A DNA stretch of 46,965 bases from Oscillospiraceae bacterium (GTDB lineage Bacteria; Bacillota; Clostridia; Oscillospirales; Ruminococcaceae): the NCBI GenBank assembly GCA_009777445.1, contig WRLV01000008.1, positions 1 to 46,965 on the forward strand, in the 5' to 3' direction. The notes below the pieces were generated by a model. That model was not told the origin of the DNA and made no database searches. It was given only the letters and a program-made list of their open reading frames with translations. Below are positions 26,156-34,713 of this stretch, in pieces; the first letter of the stretch is position 1; each line of letters begins with the position of its first letter. A program made the translations under genes and the position numbers.

Positions 26156-26182
26156 AAAAACCGCCCTTTCAGGGCGGTTTTT
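26156..26182. terminator. Rho-independent terminator after gyrA
   Basis: AAAAACCGCCCT, a two-base loop, AGGGCGGTTTTT: a GC-rich stem with A and T tracts, so it can work in both directions between gyrA and convergent hicB. The same hairpin recurs at 30874, 43106, 44414 and 46788. Confidence 0.9.
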
Positions 26183-26209
26183 ATTTTGTTATGCAGATTG
26201 ATATATAAC

Positions 26210-26608
26210 TCAGGAAATTTCAAGGTGTTGTTTCAAGCCTTGCTGCAATATCTGAGAAAAGTTCACGTTTTTCTTTTCTCCGGCTTCTTTCAGCCACAAC
26301 GGAATAGTCGCATTAATTTTGACTGATTTTTCCTCAAAATAATTCTTATAAAATTTTGTGTTACAGGCTATAAGTGTCACGATGTCGTCTTCATCGGCTT
26401 TAATATCGCGAATGTTTTGCGGCACGGGGAGAGAAACGCCTTGTTTTTCCAACTCATACAACATAAGACACAGGGCATCTTCGGCATTCTCAACACATTC
26501 GGGTAATGTCTCGCCTTGAGAATAACAACCTTCAATATCAGGAAAATAAATTGAATAACCGCCCTCTTCTTCTTTTTCAAAAACAGCAGGATAACTGTAT
26601 TTTGCCAT
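26210..26608 (-). CDS. hicB: HicB-family antitoxin
   Basis: The start is ATG 26608 because GGAGG lies eight bases upstream; a GTG at 26617 would fall inside that ribosome site. The approximately 132-residue protein has the HicB fold (YPAVFEKEEEGGYSIYFPDIEGCYSQGETLPECVENAEDAL) followed by a ribbon-helix-helix-like C-terminus (KINATIPLWLKEAGEKKNVNFSQILQQGLKQHL). It should neutralise HicA and repress the operon. It lies 12 bases after hicA. Confidence 0.92.
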   Translation of the reverse strand: MAKYSYPAVFEKEEEGGYSIYFPDIEGCYSQGETLPECVENAEDALCLMLYELEKQGVSLPVPQNIRDIKADEDDIVTLIACNTKFYKNYFEEKSVKINATIPLWLKEAGEKKNVNFSQILQQGLKQHLEIS

Positions 26609-26620
26609 TAAAAACACCTC

Positions 26621-26806
26621 CTATTTAATACCTGCATCTTTTAAGATTCTGTTTAACGTTCCTTTTTTAACGTCTTCGGTATCGTGTCTGCCAACCTGAA
26701 AAACTCGACCGCGACTTGCTCCGACCCAGTTTTCATGCTTTGAACCTTCGGATATTTTGCAACAGCCGTTTTTCTTTAACAGTTTTTTCAGCTCTGAATA
26801 TTTCAT
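26621..26806 (-). CDS. hicA: HicA-family mRNA interferase toxin
   Basis: The 61-residue protein is a complete HicA: ELKKLLKKNGCCKISEGSKHENWV with the catalytic His24, then VGRHDTEDVKKGTLNRILKDAGI. HicA is a double-stranded-RNA-binding-fold toxin that cleaves mRNA. The toxin gene is first, the usual hicAB order, and follows a consensus promoter. Confidence 0.92.
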   Translation of the reverse strand: MKYSELKKLLKKNGCCKISEGSKHENWVGASRGRVFQVGRHDTEDVKKGTLNRILKDAGIK

Positions 26807-26837
26807 TGTTAATGAATTCCCTTCGTCTACTATTTAC

Positions 26838-26866
26838 ATTATACTCCTTTTTATGCGTATTGTCAA
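26838..26866 (-). promoter_or_regulatory. Promoter of hicAB
   Basis: On the minus strand TTGACA (26866-26861), a 17-base spacer and TATAAT (26843-26838) lie 31 bases before the hicA ATG. I see no strong palindrome over it. Confidence 0.8.
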
Positions 26867-27043
26867 TAGGTGTTAGAAATTTTAATCACTCTCATCGTCA
26901 TGCCTATATATGCCTTTGTTCTTTCTGAATTTGTCCATCACTTTTTCAATACGGCAATCCCCATAATTTATTTTATATTTCCATATCAGAATTATCGAGG
27001 GCATATTCAATGCATTTTACGACAAGTTTATATAATAAAAACA

Positions 27044-27064
27044 GCCGCCCGAAAAACAGACGGC
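27044..27064 (-). terminator. Terminator of the XRE regulator gene
   Basis: On the minus strand GCCGTCTG, five T, CGGGCGGC form an 8-bp stem with two G-T pairs, followed by TGTTTTTATT. It lies 14 bases after the regulator's stop codon. Confidence 0.65.
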
Positions 27065-27077
27065 ATATAAAACAAAT

Positions 27078-27311
27078 TTAATCAAATATGAGTAATTTAT
27101 ATGGTTCAACGCTTAATTCTTCAGCTATTTTAAAAAGAGTGCGCAAAGATATAGGTTTATAACAACCTGCCGCTTCTATTTGTGAGTAATAGGACACAGA
27201 TATATTCAATTTTTCCGAAAAGGTTTCTTGCGTATATCCTTGCACTTTCCTATAATATGCTATTTTCAATCCAACCTTACGAAACATATCCCTGTATTCG
27301 TTTTTTTCCAC
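27078..27311 (-). CDS. XRE-family HTH regulator divergent from the BspA-LRR gene
   Basis: The protein (about 77 residues) is a single Cro/CI-type HTH: FRKVGLKIAYYRKVQGYTQETFSEKLNISVSYYSQIEAAGCYKPISLRTLFKIAEELSVEP. I choose GTG 27311 because AAAGGG is eight bases upstream; GTG 27320 is the alternative. It is divergently oriented to the large LRR surface-protein gene with about 110 bases between them, which hold two palindromes, so it is the likely regulator of that gene and of itself. Confidence 0.85.
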   Translation of the reverse strand: MEKNEYRDMFRKVGLKIAYYRKVQGYTQETFSEKLNISVSYYSQIEAAGCYKPISLRTLFKIAEELSVEPYKLLIFD

Positions 27312-27320
27312 ATTAATCAC

Positions 27321-27338
27321 CCTTTATAATTATAAAGG
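27321..27338. promoter_or_regulatory. 18-bp perfect palindrome in the XRE/LRR divergent region
   Basis: CCTTTATAATTATAAAGG is a perfect palindrome. It contains TATAAT on the minus strand and the AAAGG of the regulator's ribosome site, so a protein bound here could block regulator expression. Confidence 0.55.
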
Positions 27339-27339
27339 C

Positions 27340-27396
27340 TTGACAAGTAAAATAAAACTATGTATAATATTAGTAAATACTACCATATAGGTAGTA
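27340..27396 (+). promoter_or_regulatory. Promoter plus palindromic operator of the BspA-LRR gene
   Basis: TTGACA (27340-27345), 17 bases, TATAAT (27363-27368). Nine bases later comes a perfect inverted repeat, TACTACC-ATATA-GGTAGTA (27378-27396), spanning the early transcribed region. The ribosome site is AAGGAG before ATG 27422. Confidence 0.85.
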
Positions 27397-27421
27397 ATAA
27401 ATATTTTAAGGAGATTCAAAA

Positions 27422-30400
27422 ATGATTAAATCAGTAAAAAAGAGGATTATGTCGCTATTCTTAGCAACGGTAATCGCAATAAGTTTTATTTCAGGTGGAA
27501 TGTTAAGTGCGAGTGCGGAAGCTTCCGGCGATGGTTGGTCGTTAGATGGTGATGGGTTGTTGACTATAATGAGTAATACCGGTATGATGAACTGGATAAA
27601 CAATGGGCGTTCCCATAATAGAGAAGCGGTGCGTATAGTTGTTATTCAAAACGGCGTGACAAGTATAGGCAGTTGGGCATTTGATGGTTGCACGGGGTTG
27701 ACGAGCGTGACAATCGGTAATGGCGTGACAAGTATAGGCAATTGGGCATTTGCCTATTGCACAGCGTTGACAGAAATAACAATCCCCGACAGCGTGACAA
27801 GCATAGGCAGTAGTGCTTTTTCCGGTTGCGCGAAGTTAACGAGTGTGACAATCGGCAACAGCGTGACAAGTACAGTTGAGGGGGCATTTTTCGGTTGCAC
27901 GGCGTTGACAGAAATAAAAGTTTCAGCCGATAACCAAAATTATAGCGATATAGACGGAGTGTTATTTAATAAAACCGCTACAACTCTTTTGCAATATCCA
28001 CCCGGAAAGCAAGGGAGCTATACAATCCCCGACAACGTGACAAGTATAGGCGTGAGGGCATTTGGCTATTGCACGGGGTTGACGAGCGTGACCATCGGTA
28101 ATGCCGTGACAAGTATAGGAGACTTTGCATTTCAATATGCGGGGTTGACCGAAATCACAATCCCCGATAAAGTGACAGGTATACCCAATCAGGCATTTTC
28201 CGGTTGTGCTGGGTTGACGAGTGTGACAATCGGCAATGGCGTGACAGTGATAGGCTATGCTGCATTTTCCGGTTGCACGAGATTAACTGAAATAACAATC
28301 CCCGATAGCGTAACAAGTATAGAAGCGAGTGCATTTTCCGACACAGCATTTCTTAACAATCAGCCCGATGGAGTAGTTTATGCCGGGAACTGGGTAATCA
28401 AATACAAAGGAAGTATGCCCTCAAATACAAGCGTAATATTACGCAATGATACGCGTGGAGTTGCTGATAGTGCTTTTCAGAATCAATTAAATCTAAGTGA
28501 AATGCACTTACCAGACAGCGTTGAAAGTATAGGTCATTCTGCATTTGACGGTTGCACGGGGTTAATGGAAATAGAAATACCCAACGGCGTGACAAGTATA
28601 GGTGCGTATGCATTTAATCGTTGCACGGGGTTGACGGAAATAATAATCCCCGACAGCGTGACAGGTATAGACCGGGGAGCATTTAGCGGTTGCACAGGGT
28701 TGACGGAAATAATAATCCCCGATGGTGTGATAACTATAGGCGAAAGAGCATTTTCCTATTGCACGGGGTTAACGAGTGTGACAATCGGCAACAGCGTGAC
28801 AAGCATAGGTGATTTTGCGTTTGAGGAGTGCCGGGGATTGATAAGTGTGACACTCGGGAACAGCGTTGAAAGTATAGGAGATTATGCATTTTACCGTTTG
28901 GAATTGACGGAAATAATAATCCCCGACAGTGTGATAACTATAGGCGAAAGGGCTTTTTCCTTTTGCACGGAATTGACGGAAATAATAATCCCCAACCGTG
29001 TGACAAGTATAGGAGAGAGAGCGTTTTCCAGTTGCACGGGGTTGACAAGTGTGACAATCGGCAACAACGTTGAAAGGATAGACAGAGGGACGTTTTCTAA
29101 TTGCACAGGTTTGACGGAAATAATAATCCCCGATAGCGTGATAAGTATAGGTAATTCTGCATTTTCCAATTGCACGGGTTTGACGGAAATAATAATCCCC
29201 GACAGCGTGACGAGTATAGGCAATATGGCGTTTTCTAATTGCACAGGTTTGACGGAAATCACAATCCCCGACAGCGTGACAAGTATAGGCGATTATGCAT
29301 TTTCCGGTACGCCATTGCATTATGGATATAACGAAGTGGTTTATGTGGGAAAATGGGCGGTTGCCTATAATGGAACTTTGCCTTCTAACACAAGCATAAC
29401 ATTACGCAATGATACGCGTGGAGTCGCTGATAGTGCTTTCAGCAGTCTGCCAAATCTAACTTCGATAATAATTTCAGATAGCGTGACAAACATAGGCAAT
29501 TGGGTATTTTACAACTGCACTGAGTTGATGAGTGTAACTTTTAAATCTAAGACACCGCCTTTGTTTGGTGATTCCGATGTTTTTCGAGATGTCCCTTCAA
29601 GCATGACAGTGTATGTCCCTTTAGGTGCAAAAATGGTGTATGAAGAAGTTGCAGTGTTGGGGGGTTATGCGATAAAAGAACTTGGTTTATTCCCTTGTGG
29701 CGAGCACTGTAAGGGTGTGGAGGAGTGTGACGAGCCTTGCATAAAACCGGTAATCGGCACGGATTGGACGTTAGATGGTGACGGTTTGCTTACTATAACG
29801 AGCGATTCCGGTATGCTGGATTGGGCAGGCAACGGGAGAAACTTTCCTGCTAACAGAAACGCGGTTCGTGCGGTTACTATTCAAGACGGCGTAACAAATA
29901 TAGGCAATGAGACATTTTCCGGTTGCACGGGGTTGACAGAAATCATAATCCCCGACAGCGTGACAAGTATAGGTAATATGGCGTTTTACAATTGCACTGA
30001 ATTAATGAGCGTGACACTCGGTAACGCTGTTGAAAGTATAGGCAGAGGAGCATTTTCTAATACAGCATGGCATTACAACCAACCTAACGGGTTAGTTTAT
30101 GCAGGAAATTGGGTAATCGAATATAAAGGAACTATATCTCCAAACACAAGCATAACATTACTAAATGATACGCGCGGGGTTGCCGACAGTGCTTTTCAAA
30201 ACCAATCAAATCTAACCGCAATAGCAATCCCCGATAGTGTGATAAGTATAGGCTATTCCGCATTTTCCGGTTGCACGGCATTGACCGAAATAACAATCCC
30301 CGACAGCGTGACGAGTATAGGCAACGCTGCATTTGCTAATTGCGCAGGGTTGACAAGCGTGACAATCGGCACCGGCGTTATAAGTATAGGCACTGCTGCA

Positions 30401-30823
30401 TTTGCTGCCTCTTTCTTTGTGAGTACTAGTTTGACGAGCGTGGTTTTTAAATCTCAAACTCCGCCGGTACTTGACTATGAAGTTTTTTTCGGTGTCCCGT
30501 CAAGCATGACAGTGTATGTCCCGATGGGTGCGAAAGCGGCTTATGAAGCTGTAGGTGAGTTGCGCAGATTCAATATTATTGAAGGTGAGCCAAAGCATGA
30601 ATACAGACTCGGCGACTGTAACCATGACGGCAAAATTAATATAGCCGATTTAACTTATCTCAAACGAGTTGTTGTGGGATATATGCCGGAAATTTTCATA
30701 AACCACCCCGAATGTTGGCTTGACCCCGAAACAAGGGCAGAGGAAAACCCCATGCCCAAAGCGGCAGATATAACACGGCTTAAAGATTTTCTCACAGGGA
30801 AATCGAGAACTTTGACTGATTGA
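27422..30823 (+). CDS. Secreted BspA-type leucine-rich-repeat protein with dockerin-like C-terminus
   Basis: The 1133-residue protein has a signal peptide (MIKSVKKRIMSLFLATVIAI..., cleavage near SASA), a WSLDGDGLLTI cap, and many 23-residue LRR_5 units of the form CTGLTEIIIPDSVTSIGNxAFSN. A Cys-rich linker (FPCGEHCKGVEECDEPC, about 757-774) is followed by a second cap (DWTLDGDGLLTI, about 780) and more repeats. The C-terminus (about 1063-1133) begins GDCNHDGKINIADLTYLKR, a dockerin calcium loop; the second half (PKAADITRLKDFL) lacks the Asp ligands. It is probably an exported adhesion or scaffold-associated protein. Near-identical signal peptide and cap occur in the protein at 44492-46297. 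Long antisense frames here are repeat artefacts. Confidence 0.9.
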   Translation: MIKSVKKRIMSLFLATVIAISFISGGMLSASAEASGDGWSLDGDGLLTIMSNTGMMNWINNGRSHNREAVRIVVIQNGVTSIGSWAFDGCTGLTSVTIGNGVTSIGNWAFAYCTALTEITIPDSVTSIGSSAFSGCAKLTSVTIGNSVTSTVEGAFFGCTALTEIKVSADNQNYSDIDGVLFNKTATTLLQYPPGKQGSYTIPDNVTSIGVRAFGYCTGLTSVTIGNAVTSIGDFAFQYAGLTEITIPDKVTGIPNQAFSGCAGLTSVTIGNGVTVIGYAAFSGCTRLTEITIPDSVTSIEASAFSDTAFLNNQPDGVVYAGNWVIKYKGSMPSNTSVILRNDTRGVADSAFQNQLNLSEMHLPDSVESIGHSAFDGCTGLMEIEIPNGVTSIGAYAFNRCTGLTEIIIPDSVTGIDRGAFSGCTGLTEIIIPDGVITIGERAFSYCTGLTSVTIGNSVTSIGDFAFEECRGLISVTLGNSVESIGDYAFYRLELTEIIIPDSVITIGERAFSFCTELTEIIIPNRVTSIGERAFSSCTGLTSVTIGNNVERIDRGTFSNCTGLTEIIIPDSVISIGNSAFSNCTGLTEIIIPDSVTSIGNMAFSNCTGLTEITIPDSVTSIGDYAFSGTPLHYGYNEVVYVGKWAVAYNGTLPSNTSITLRNDTRGVADSAFSSLPNLTSIIISDSVTNIGNWVFYNCTELMSVTFKSKTPPLFGDSDVFRDVPSSMTVYVPLGAKMVYEEVAVLGGYAIKELGLFPCGEHCKGVEECDEPCIKPVIGTDWTLDGDGLLTITSDSGMLDWAGNGRNFPANRNAVRAVTIQDGVTNIGNETFSGCTGLTEIIIPDSVTSIGNMAFYNCTELMSVTLGNAVESIGRGAFSNTAWHYNQPNGLVYAGNWVIEYKGTISPNTSITLLNDTRGVADSAFQNQSNLTAIAIPDSVISIGYSAFSGCTALTEITIPDSVTSIGNAAFANCAGLTSVTIGTGVISIGTAAFAASFFVSTSLTSVVFKSQTPPVLDYEVFFGVPSSMTVYVPMGAKAAYEAVGELRRFNIIEGEPKHEYRLGDCNHDGKINIADLTYLKRVVVGYMPEIFINHPECWLDPETRAEENPMPKAADITRLKDFLTGKSRTLTD

Positions 30824-30833
30824 CACAAATGCT

Positions 30834-30900
30834 GTAGGGGACGGGCTTGCCCGTCCCGGATTTACTGCGAAACAAAAACCGCCCTTCAGGGCGGTTTTTT
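30834..30900. terminator. Composite repeat with terminator after the LRR gene
   Basis: The hairpin GGGACGGGCTTGCCCGTCCC (30838-30857), GGATTTACTGCGAAAC, then the CCGCCCT/AGGGCGG terminator with T tract (30874-30900). It has the same order and spacing as at 26120-26182, and the reverse orientation of 44414-44475. It separates the LRR gene from convergent cmk. Confidence 0.88.
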
Positions 30901-30906
30901 CTAATG

Positions 30907-31581
30907 TCATATCGCTTCATTTCGCGCCGCGACAATAGTCTCATACAGCTTTTGTGCGGTTTGTTCAAAACTTAGTCCTGTTGAGTCTATAAGAACTGCA
31001 TCTTTTGCTTGTTTGAGGGGGGCTATTTCGCGGTGTGTGTCGTTATGGTCGCGCTTTCTCAACTCCTCTAACACCTCTGAATAGCTGATTTGCGCGCCTT
31101 TCTCGATGAGTTCTTCGTGGCGACGTTTGGCTCTTTCGGTGTCGGCGGCGGTTAAGAAGATTTTTACGTCAGCGTTGGGTAATATAACCGTGCCTATATC
31201 TCTGCCGTCCATGATTACCGAGTTAGTTTCTGCCATGTCGCGTTGAAGCTTTAGCAAAAACTCACGAACAAAAGGGAGTTTTGAGACATCTGATGCCCAC
31301 ATCGAGACCTCGTCACGTCTGATTTTCTCGCTCACGTCTTCGCCGTTTGAAAACACCCTCTGCTCGCCGTCAATAAGCTTGATTGAAAGTTTCAGCTTTC
31401 CTTCAATTGTTTTGCGAACCTCTTCCTCATCATTAACGCCGACTCCTTTTTCACTGCAAAACAGTCCGACTGCGCGATATAATGCCCCCGTATCGACATA
31501 GACAAACCCTAATCGTTTTGCCAAATTGCGTGATAAAGTGCTTTTTCCCGAACCTCCGGGGCCGTCAATTGCTACTTGCAT
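30907..31581 (-). CDS. cmk: Cytidylate kinase
   Basis: The 224-residue protein has P-loop GPGGSGKSTLSRNLAKRL, DTGALYRAVGLF, the NMP-binding insertion, MDGRDIGTVILPNADVKIFLTA and RKRDHNDTHREIAPLKQAKDAVLIDST. It phosphorylates CMP and dCMP. AAAGGA precedes the ATG. The gene ends at a shared terminator. Confidence 0.97.
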   Translation of the reverse strand: MQVAIDGPGGSGKSTLSRNLAKRLGFVYVDTGALYRAVGLFCSEKGVGVNDEEEVRKTIEGKLKLSIKLIDGEQRVFSNGEDVSEKIRRDEVSMWASDVSKLPFVREFLLKLQRDMAETNSVIMDGRDIGTVILPNADVKIFLTAADTERAKRRHEELIEKGAQISYSEVLEELRKRDHNDTHREIAPLKQAKDAVLIDSTGLSFEQTAQKLYETIVAARNEAI

Positions 31582-31642
31582 ATTTTTTAGTCCTTTCTAT
31601 TTAATCTTATCCCTTTATCGACGAAATTAAAAATTATTTCGC

Positions 31643-31813
31643 TCACAAAGATGAAAGGGCAGAAATACTGACTTTTTTGGATTTCGTTGATGATGATTTT
31701 TGGAAAATATGTTTATAGGATTGGGTTTCGCCAATATTGGTCACATCAATCTCTTTTATAACATCTTTTTCCATGAGCCACGGCAGGGCTTTTCGAGTTT
31801 TCTTAAATTTCAT
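31643..31813 (-). CDS. 56-codon ORF of unknown function
   Basis: ATG 31813 follows GAGG with an eight-base spacing. The peptide starts MKFKKTRKALPWLMEKDVIK and is basic and Lys/Ser-rich at its end. It lies 14 bases after the 115-residue hypothetical gene and probably shares its transcript. I recognise no family. Confidence 0.45.
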   Translation of the reverse strand: MKFKKTRKALPWLMEKDVIKEIDVTNIGETQSYKHIFQKSSSTKSKKVSISALSSL

Positions 31814-31827
31814 TCGCCTTACCTCGT

Positions 31828-32175
31828 TTACGCTATCGACTTACCGACTTCCATCTCCTCTAAAATGTCCTCGTATGAAAAGTCATTTATATCATCGCTA
31901 CCGTGACTGTTGCCATAGATGAATTTCAAAACATTCTTCAAAAACCATTCCTCGTCCGTATAATCAATCAATTCAGAATGAATCATAGCATAATGGTCTT
32001 TATGCTTAAGTTTTGTGGCGATATAGACCCGTGTTCCGTCCGGCTCTACCCAATGTCTATCCATAAGAGCCTCCTTGATGAAAGATTCATCTAAGGTTTC
32101 ATAAATCTTTTCAAGTGAATATTTTTTCTCGGCGAGTATTTTTTCCTCATTCATTTTAACCTCGACTTTATACAT
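31828..32175 (-). CDS. Conserved-looking hypothetical protein (115 residues)
   Basis: The start has a good ribosome site (GAGAGG). The acidic protein reads MYKVEVKMNEEKILAEKKYS, with YETLDESFIKEALMDRHWVEPDGTRVYIATKL and DYTDEEWFLKNVLKFIYG. No membrane segment or known motif is visible. It lies 31 bases after the flavoprotein gene and 14 before the 56-codon ORF. A paired regulatory or toxin-antitoxin-like role for the two small genes is possible but unsupported. Confidence 0.6.
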   Translation of the reverse strand: MYKVEVKMNEEKILAEKKYSLEKIYETLDESFIKEALMDRHWVEPDGTRVYIATKLKHKDHYAMIHSELIDYTDEEWFLKNVLKFIYGNSHGSDDINDFSYEDILEEMEVGKSIA

Positions 32176-32206
32176 AATGCACCTCTCTGTTTAATATTTT
32201 TTCCAC

Positions 32207-33430
32207 TTAACCTATCGCCGCAAGATACCCTGTGCTGAATGCTATTTGCAGGTTGAATCCTCCTGTTAGGGCGGCTACGTCAATTACCTCGCCGCAAAAG
32301 CGCAGGTTCTCGACTATTTTCGACTCCATGGTTTTGGGGTTAATTTCTTTTGTGTCAACGCCGCCATCGGTAATCACGGCGTTTTCTGCTTGAAAGCCTG
32401 TAAAAGTGAACTTGAAGTTCTTCATTAGTGTTATTATTTTTTGTCGCTCGTGTCGGGTTATTTCGTTTACCCTCTTTTCGGGTTCTATTCCGACTTTTTT
32501 GACAAAAGGTGGAATGACTTTAGCGGGTAAAATTTTATTCAGCGAGTTGATAAACTGCTTGTTTTTACTCTCTGCGAAGTCTCTGAGAAGTCGCTTGTCT
32601 AACACAGCTTGGTCGAGAGCGGGTTTAAAGTCAATTGATATAGTATAGCGTTCTTGTTCGGATTGTTTGATATAACTGCTTAGTGTTAATATTAACGGGC
32701 CTGACAGTGCCGTGGGGGTGAAAAGCATTTCTCCCAGCCCCTTGTAGAGTGACTTGTTTGAATGACGCTCGTGAAGACAAACGCCGACATTTTTTAAGGA
32801 CAGACCGGACATTCCACCCAAAAGAACTTTTTCTGCAACTTCAATTGGAACTAACGAGGGTTTAAGCGGGATTATGGTATGCCCGAACTCCGATGCTAAA
32901 CTGTAACCGTCACCGGTTGAGCCGGTCTTGGGGTAGGACATGCCGCCGGTGGCTATGATTATTTTTGTCGCATTGTATGTCTGCTTTTCGCCGTGCAGGG
33001 TGAACAGAACGCTTTTTGTTGCACGAGTTATTCTGTCGCGAATTACCTCTATTTTGAGCCGCCTTGTTTCTTTGAGCAGGGCGTTCACTATATCTTGTGC
33101 TTTGTCAGAAACGGGAAAGACCCTGCCGCCGCGTTCGGTTTTCAGCGGAACACCTATTTTCTCGAAGAAGTCCATTACATAGCGGCTGTCACACGCGCTC
33201 AACGCGCTGTAGAGAAAGCGTGCGTTTTTTGGAATATTTTTCATCATTGTTTCGATGTCACAGTTGTTTGTGAGGTTACAACGTCCTTTTCCTGTTATGG
33301 CGAGTTTGCGCATTAGCTTTTCGTTGCGCTCGATTATGGCGACTTTCACTCCTTGGCGTGCCGCGTGAATTGCGGCAAAAACGCCTGACGCTCCGCCGCC
33401 AATTACAATGACATCATATATTGGGGACAA
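32207..33430 (-). CDS. BaiN/HI0933-family FAD-dependent oxidoreductase
   Basis: The 407-residue protein has the FAD-binding GGGASGVFAAIHAARQG near the N-terminus, the family signature KLAITGKGRCNLTNNC, IIATGGMSYPKTGSTGDGYSLA, and the C-terminal VITDGGVDTKEINPKTMESKIVENLRFCGEVIDVAALTGGFNLQIAFSTGYLA. This is the HI0933/YhiN group, which includes BaiN. The physiological substrate is unknown. It overlaps serS by 17 bases. Confidence 0.93.
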   Translation of the reverse strand: MSPIYDVIVIGGGASGVFAAIHAARQGVKVAIIERNEKLMRKLAITGKGRCNLTNNCDIETMMKNIPKNARFLYSALSACDSRYVMDFFEKIGVPLKTERGGRVFPVSDKAQDIVNALLKETRRLKIEVIRDRITRATKSVLFTLHGEKQTYNATKIIIATGGMSYPKTGSTGDGYSLASEFGHTIIPLKPSLVPIEVAEKVLLGGMSGLSLKNVGVCLHERHSNKSLYKGLGEMLFTPTALSGPLILTLSSYIKQSEQERYTISIDFKPALDQAVLDKRLLRDFAESKNKQFINSLNKILPAKVIPPFVKKVGIEPEKRVNEITRHERQKIITLMKNFKFTFTGFQAENAVITDGGVDTKEINPKTMESKIVENLRFCGEVIDVAALTGGFNLQIAFSTGYLAAIG

Positions 33431-34703
33431 TTTTTTCTTTCCCCCCCATATACGGTTGAAGTGCGCGCGGAATACTAACCGTGCCGTCGGCGTTCAGGTT
33501 GTTCTCGAAGAAACAGATTAGCATACGTGGCGGCGCGACAACGGTGTTGTTCAGCGTGTGGGCGATATATTTTTGCCCGTCTTCGCCTTGAACGCGGATA
33601 GCCAATCTTCTTGCTTGGGCATCCCCCATATTTGAGCAACTTCCGACTTCAAAATATTTTTGTTGGCGCGGCGACCACCCCTCAATGTCCACAGAGCGGA
33701 CTTTTAAATCTGCCAAATCGCCCGAGCAACACTCTAACGCCCTCACGGGAATGTCAAGCGTTGTGAAAAATTCAACTGTGTTTTTCCAGAGCTGTTCATA
33801 CCAAAATTCGCTGTCTTGCGGCTTGCAGACGACAATCATTTCTTGCTTTTCAAATTGGTGTATGCGATAGACACCGCGCTCTTCTAAGCCGTGCGCCCCG
33901 ACTTCTTTGCGAAAACAGGGTGAATAGCTTGTTAGTTTATGGGGAAGTTCTTGCTCTTTTATTATGGTGTCTATATATTTGCCAATCATACTATGCTCTG
34001 ACGTTCCGATTAAGAATAAGTCCTCGCCCTCTATTTTATACATCATGCCTTCGAGTTCGGCGAAAGACATCACGCCGCTGACCACGCTCTCCCTAATCAT
34101 ATACGGGGGAATGGTATAAACAAAACCTCTGTCAATCATGAAGTCGCGCGCATACGAAAGAATAGCGGAATGAAGCCGCGCCACATCACCACTCAAGAAG
34201 TAAAAGCCGTTGCCGGAGGTTTTACGCGCACTTTCTATATCAATTCCGCTGAAACTTTCCATCAGTTCGACATGATAAGGCACCTCAAAATCGGGGACTT
34301 TCGGCTCTCCGAAGCGGCAGACCTCGACATTTTCAGAGCTGTCCGCTCCGATAGGTGTGTGCGGCGAAATCATCTGCGGAATCTGCAACATAAGCTCTCT
34401 GACTTTTTCTTCAAGCTCTCTTTCCTCCCCCTCTAAAGAGGCAAGCTCATCGTTAAAGCCGACGACCTGTTGCTTCGCATCTTGCGCTTCTTGTTTCATG
34501 CCTTTTGCAAAAAAGCCGCCTATTTCTTTGCTAATCTTATTACGCAACGCGCGTAGTTCGTCACAGCGCGCTCTAATCTTGCAAAACTTTTCATGAGCCG
34601 CGACAACCTCATCCACAAGAGCTAATTTTTCTTCTTTAAACTTTTTTCTTATATTTTCTTTGACCATTTCGGGGTTTTGGCGCAAAAACTTTATATCAAG
34701 CAT
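33414..34703 (-). CDS. serS: Seryl-tRNA synthetase
   Basis: The 429-residue protein has the N-terminal coiled-coil arm and the class II core: motif 2 CFRKEVGAHGLEERGVYRIHQFEKQEM and motif 3 GTVSIPRALQPYMGG. The region DIEGWSPRQQKYFEVGSCSNMGDAQARRL differs in wording from the common DLEVW...EISSCSN...DFQARR, suggesting a diverged subtype. It charges tRNA-Ser. It lies ten bases after parB and overlaps the flavoprotein gene. Confidence 0.95.
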   Translation of the reverse strand: MLDIKFLRQNPEMVKENIRKKFKEEKLALVDEVVAAHEKFCKIRARCDELRALRNKISKEIGGFFAKGMKQEAQDAKQQVVGFNDELASLEGEERELEEKVRELMLQIPQMISPHTPIGADSSENVEVCRFGEPKVPDFEVPYHVELMESFSGIDIESARKTSGNGFYFLSGDVARLHSAILSYARDFMIDRGFVYTIPPYMIRESVVSGVMSFAELEGMMYKIEGEDLFLIGTSEHSMIGKYIDTIIKEQELPHKLTSYSPCFRKEVGAHGLEERGVYRIHQFEKQEMIVVCKPQDSEFWYEQLWKNTVEFFTTLDIPVRALECCSGDLADLKVRSVDIEGWSPRQQKYFEVGSCSNMGDAQARRLAIRVQGEDGQKYIAHTLNNTVVAPPRMLICFFENNLNADGTVSIPRALQPYMGGKEKIVPNI

Positions 34704-34713
34704 ATCTTCTCCT

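Noticed and set aside
26882-27004. 40-codon minus-strand ORF between hicA and the XRE gene
   Set aside because: No ribosome site or recognisable motif; its 3' end lies just upstream of the hicAB promoter. May be an old gene end but cannot be supported.
27640-29300. Periodic repeats in the LRR gene as a possible CRISPR or satellite
   Set aside because: The period is a multiple of three and encodes LRR_5 units in one open frame; no spacer structure.
28769-29320. Long minus-strand open frames inside the LRR gene
   Set aside because: They mirror the regular 23-residue LRR repeats, lack ribosome sites and translate to Cys/Tyr/Arg-rich repeats; antisense artefacts.
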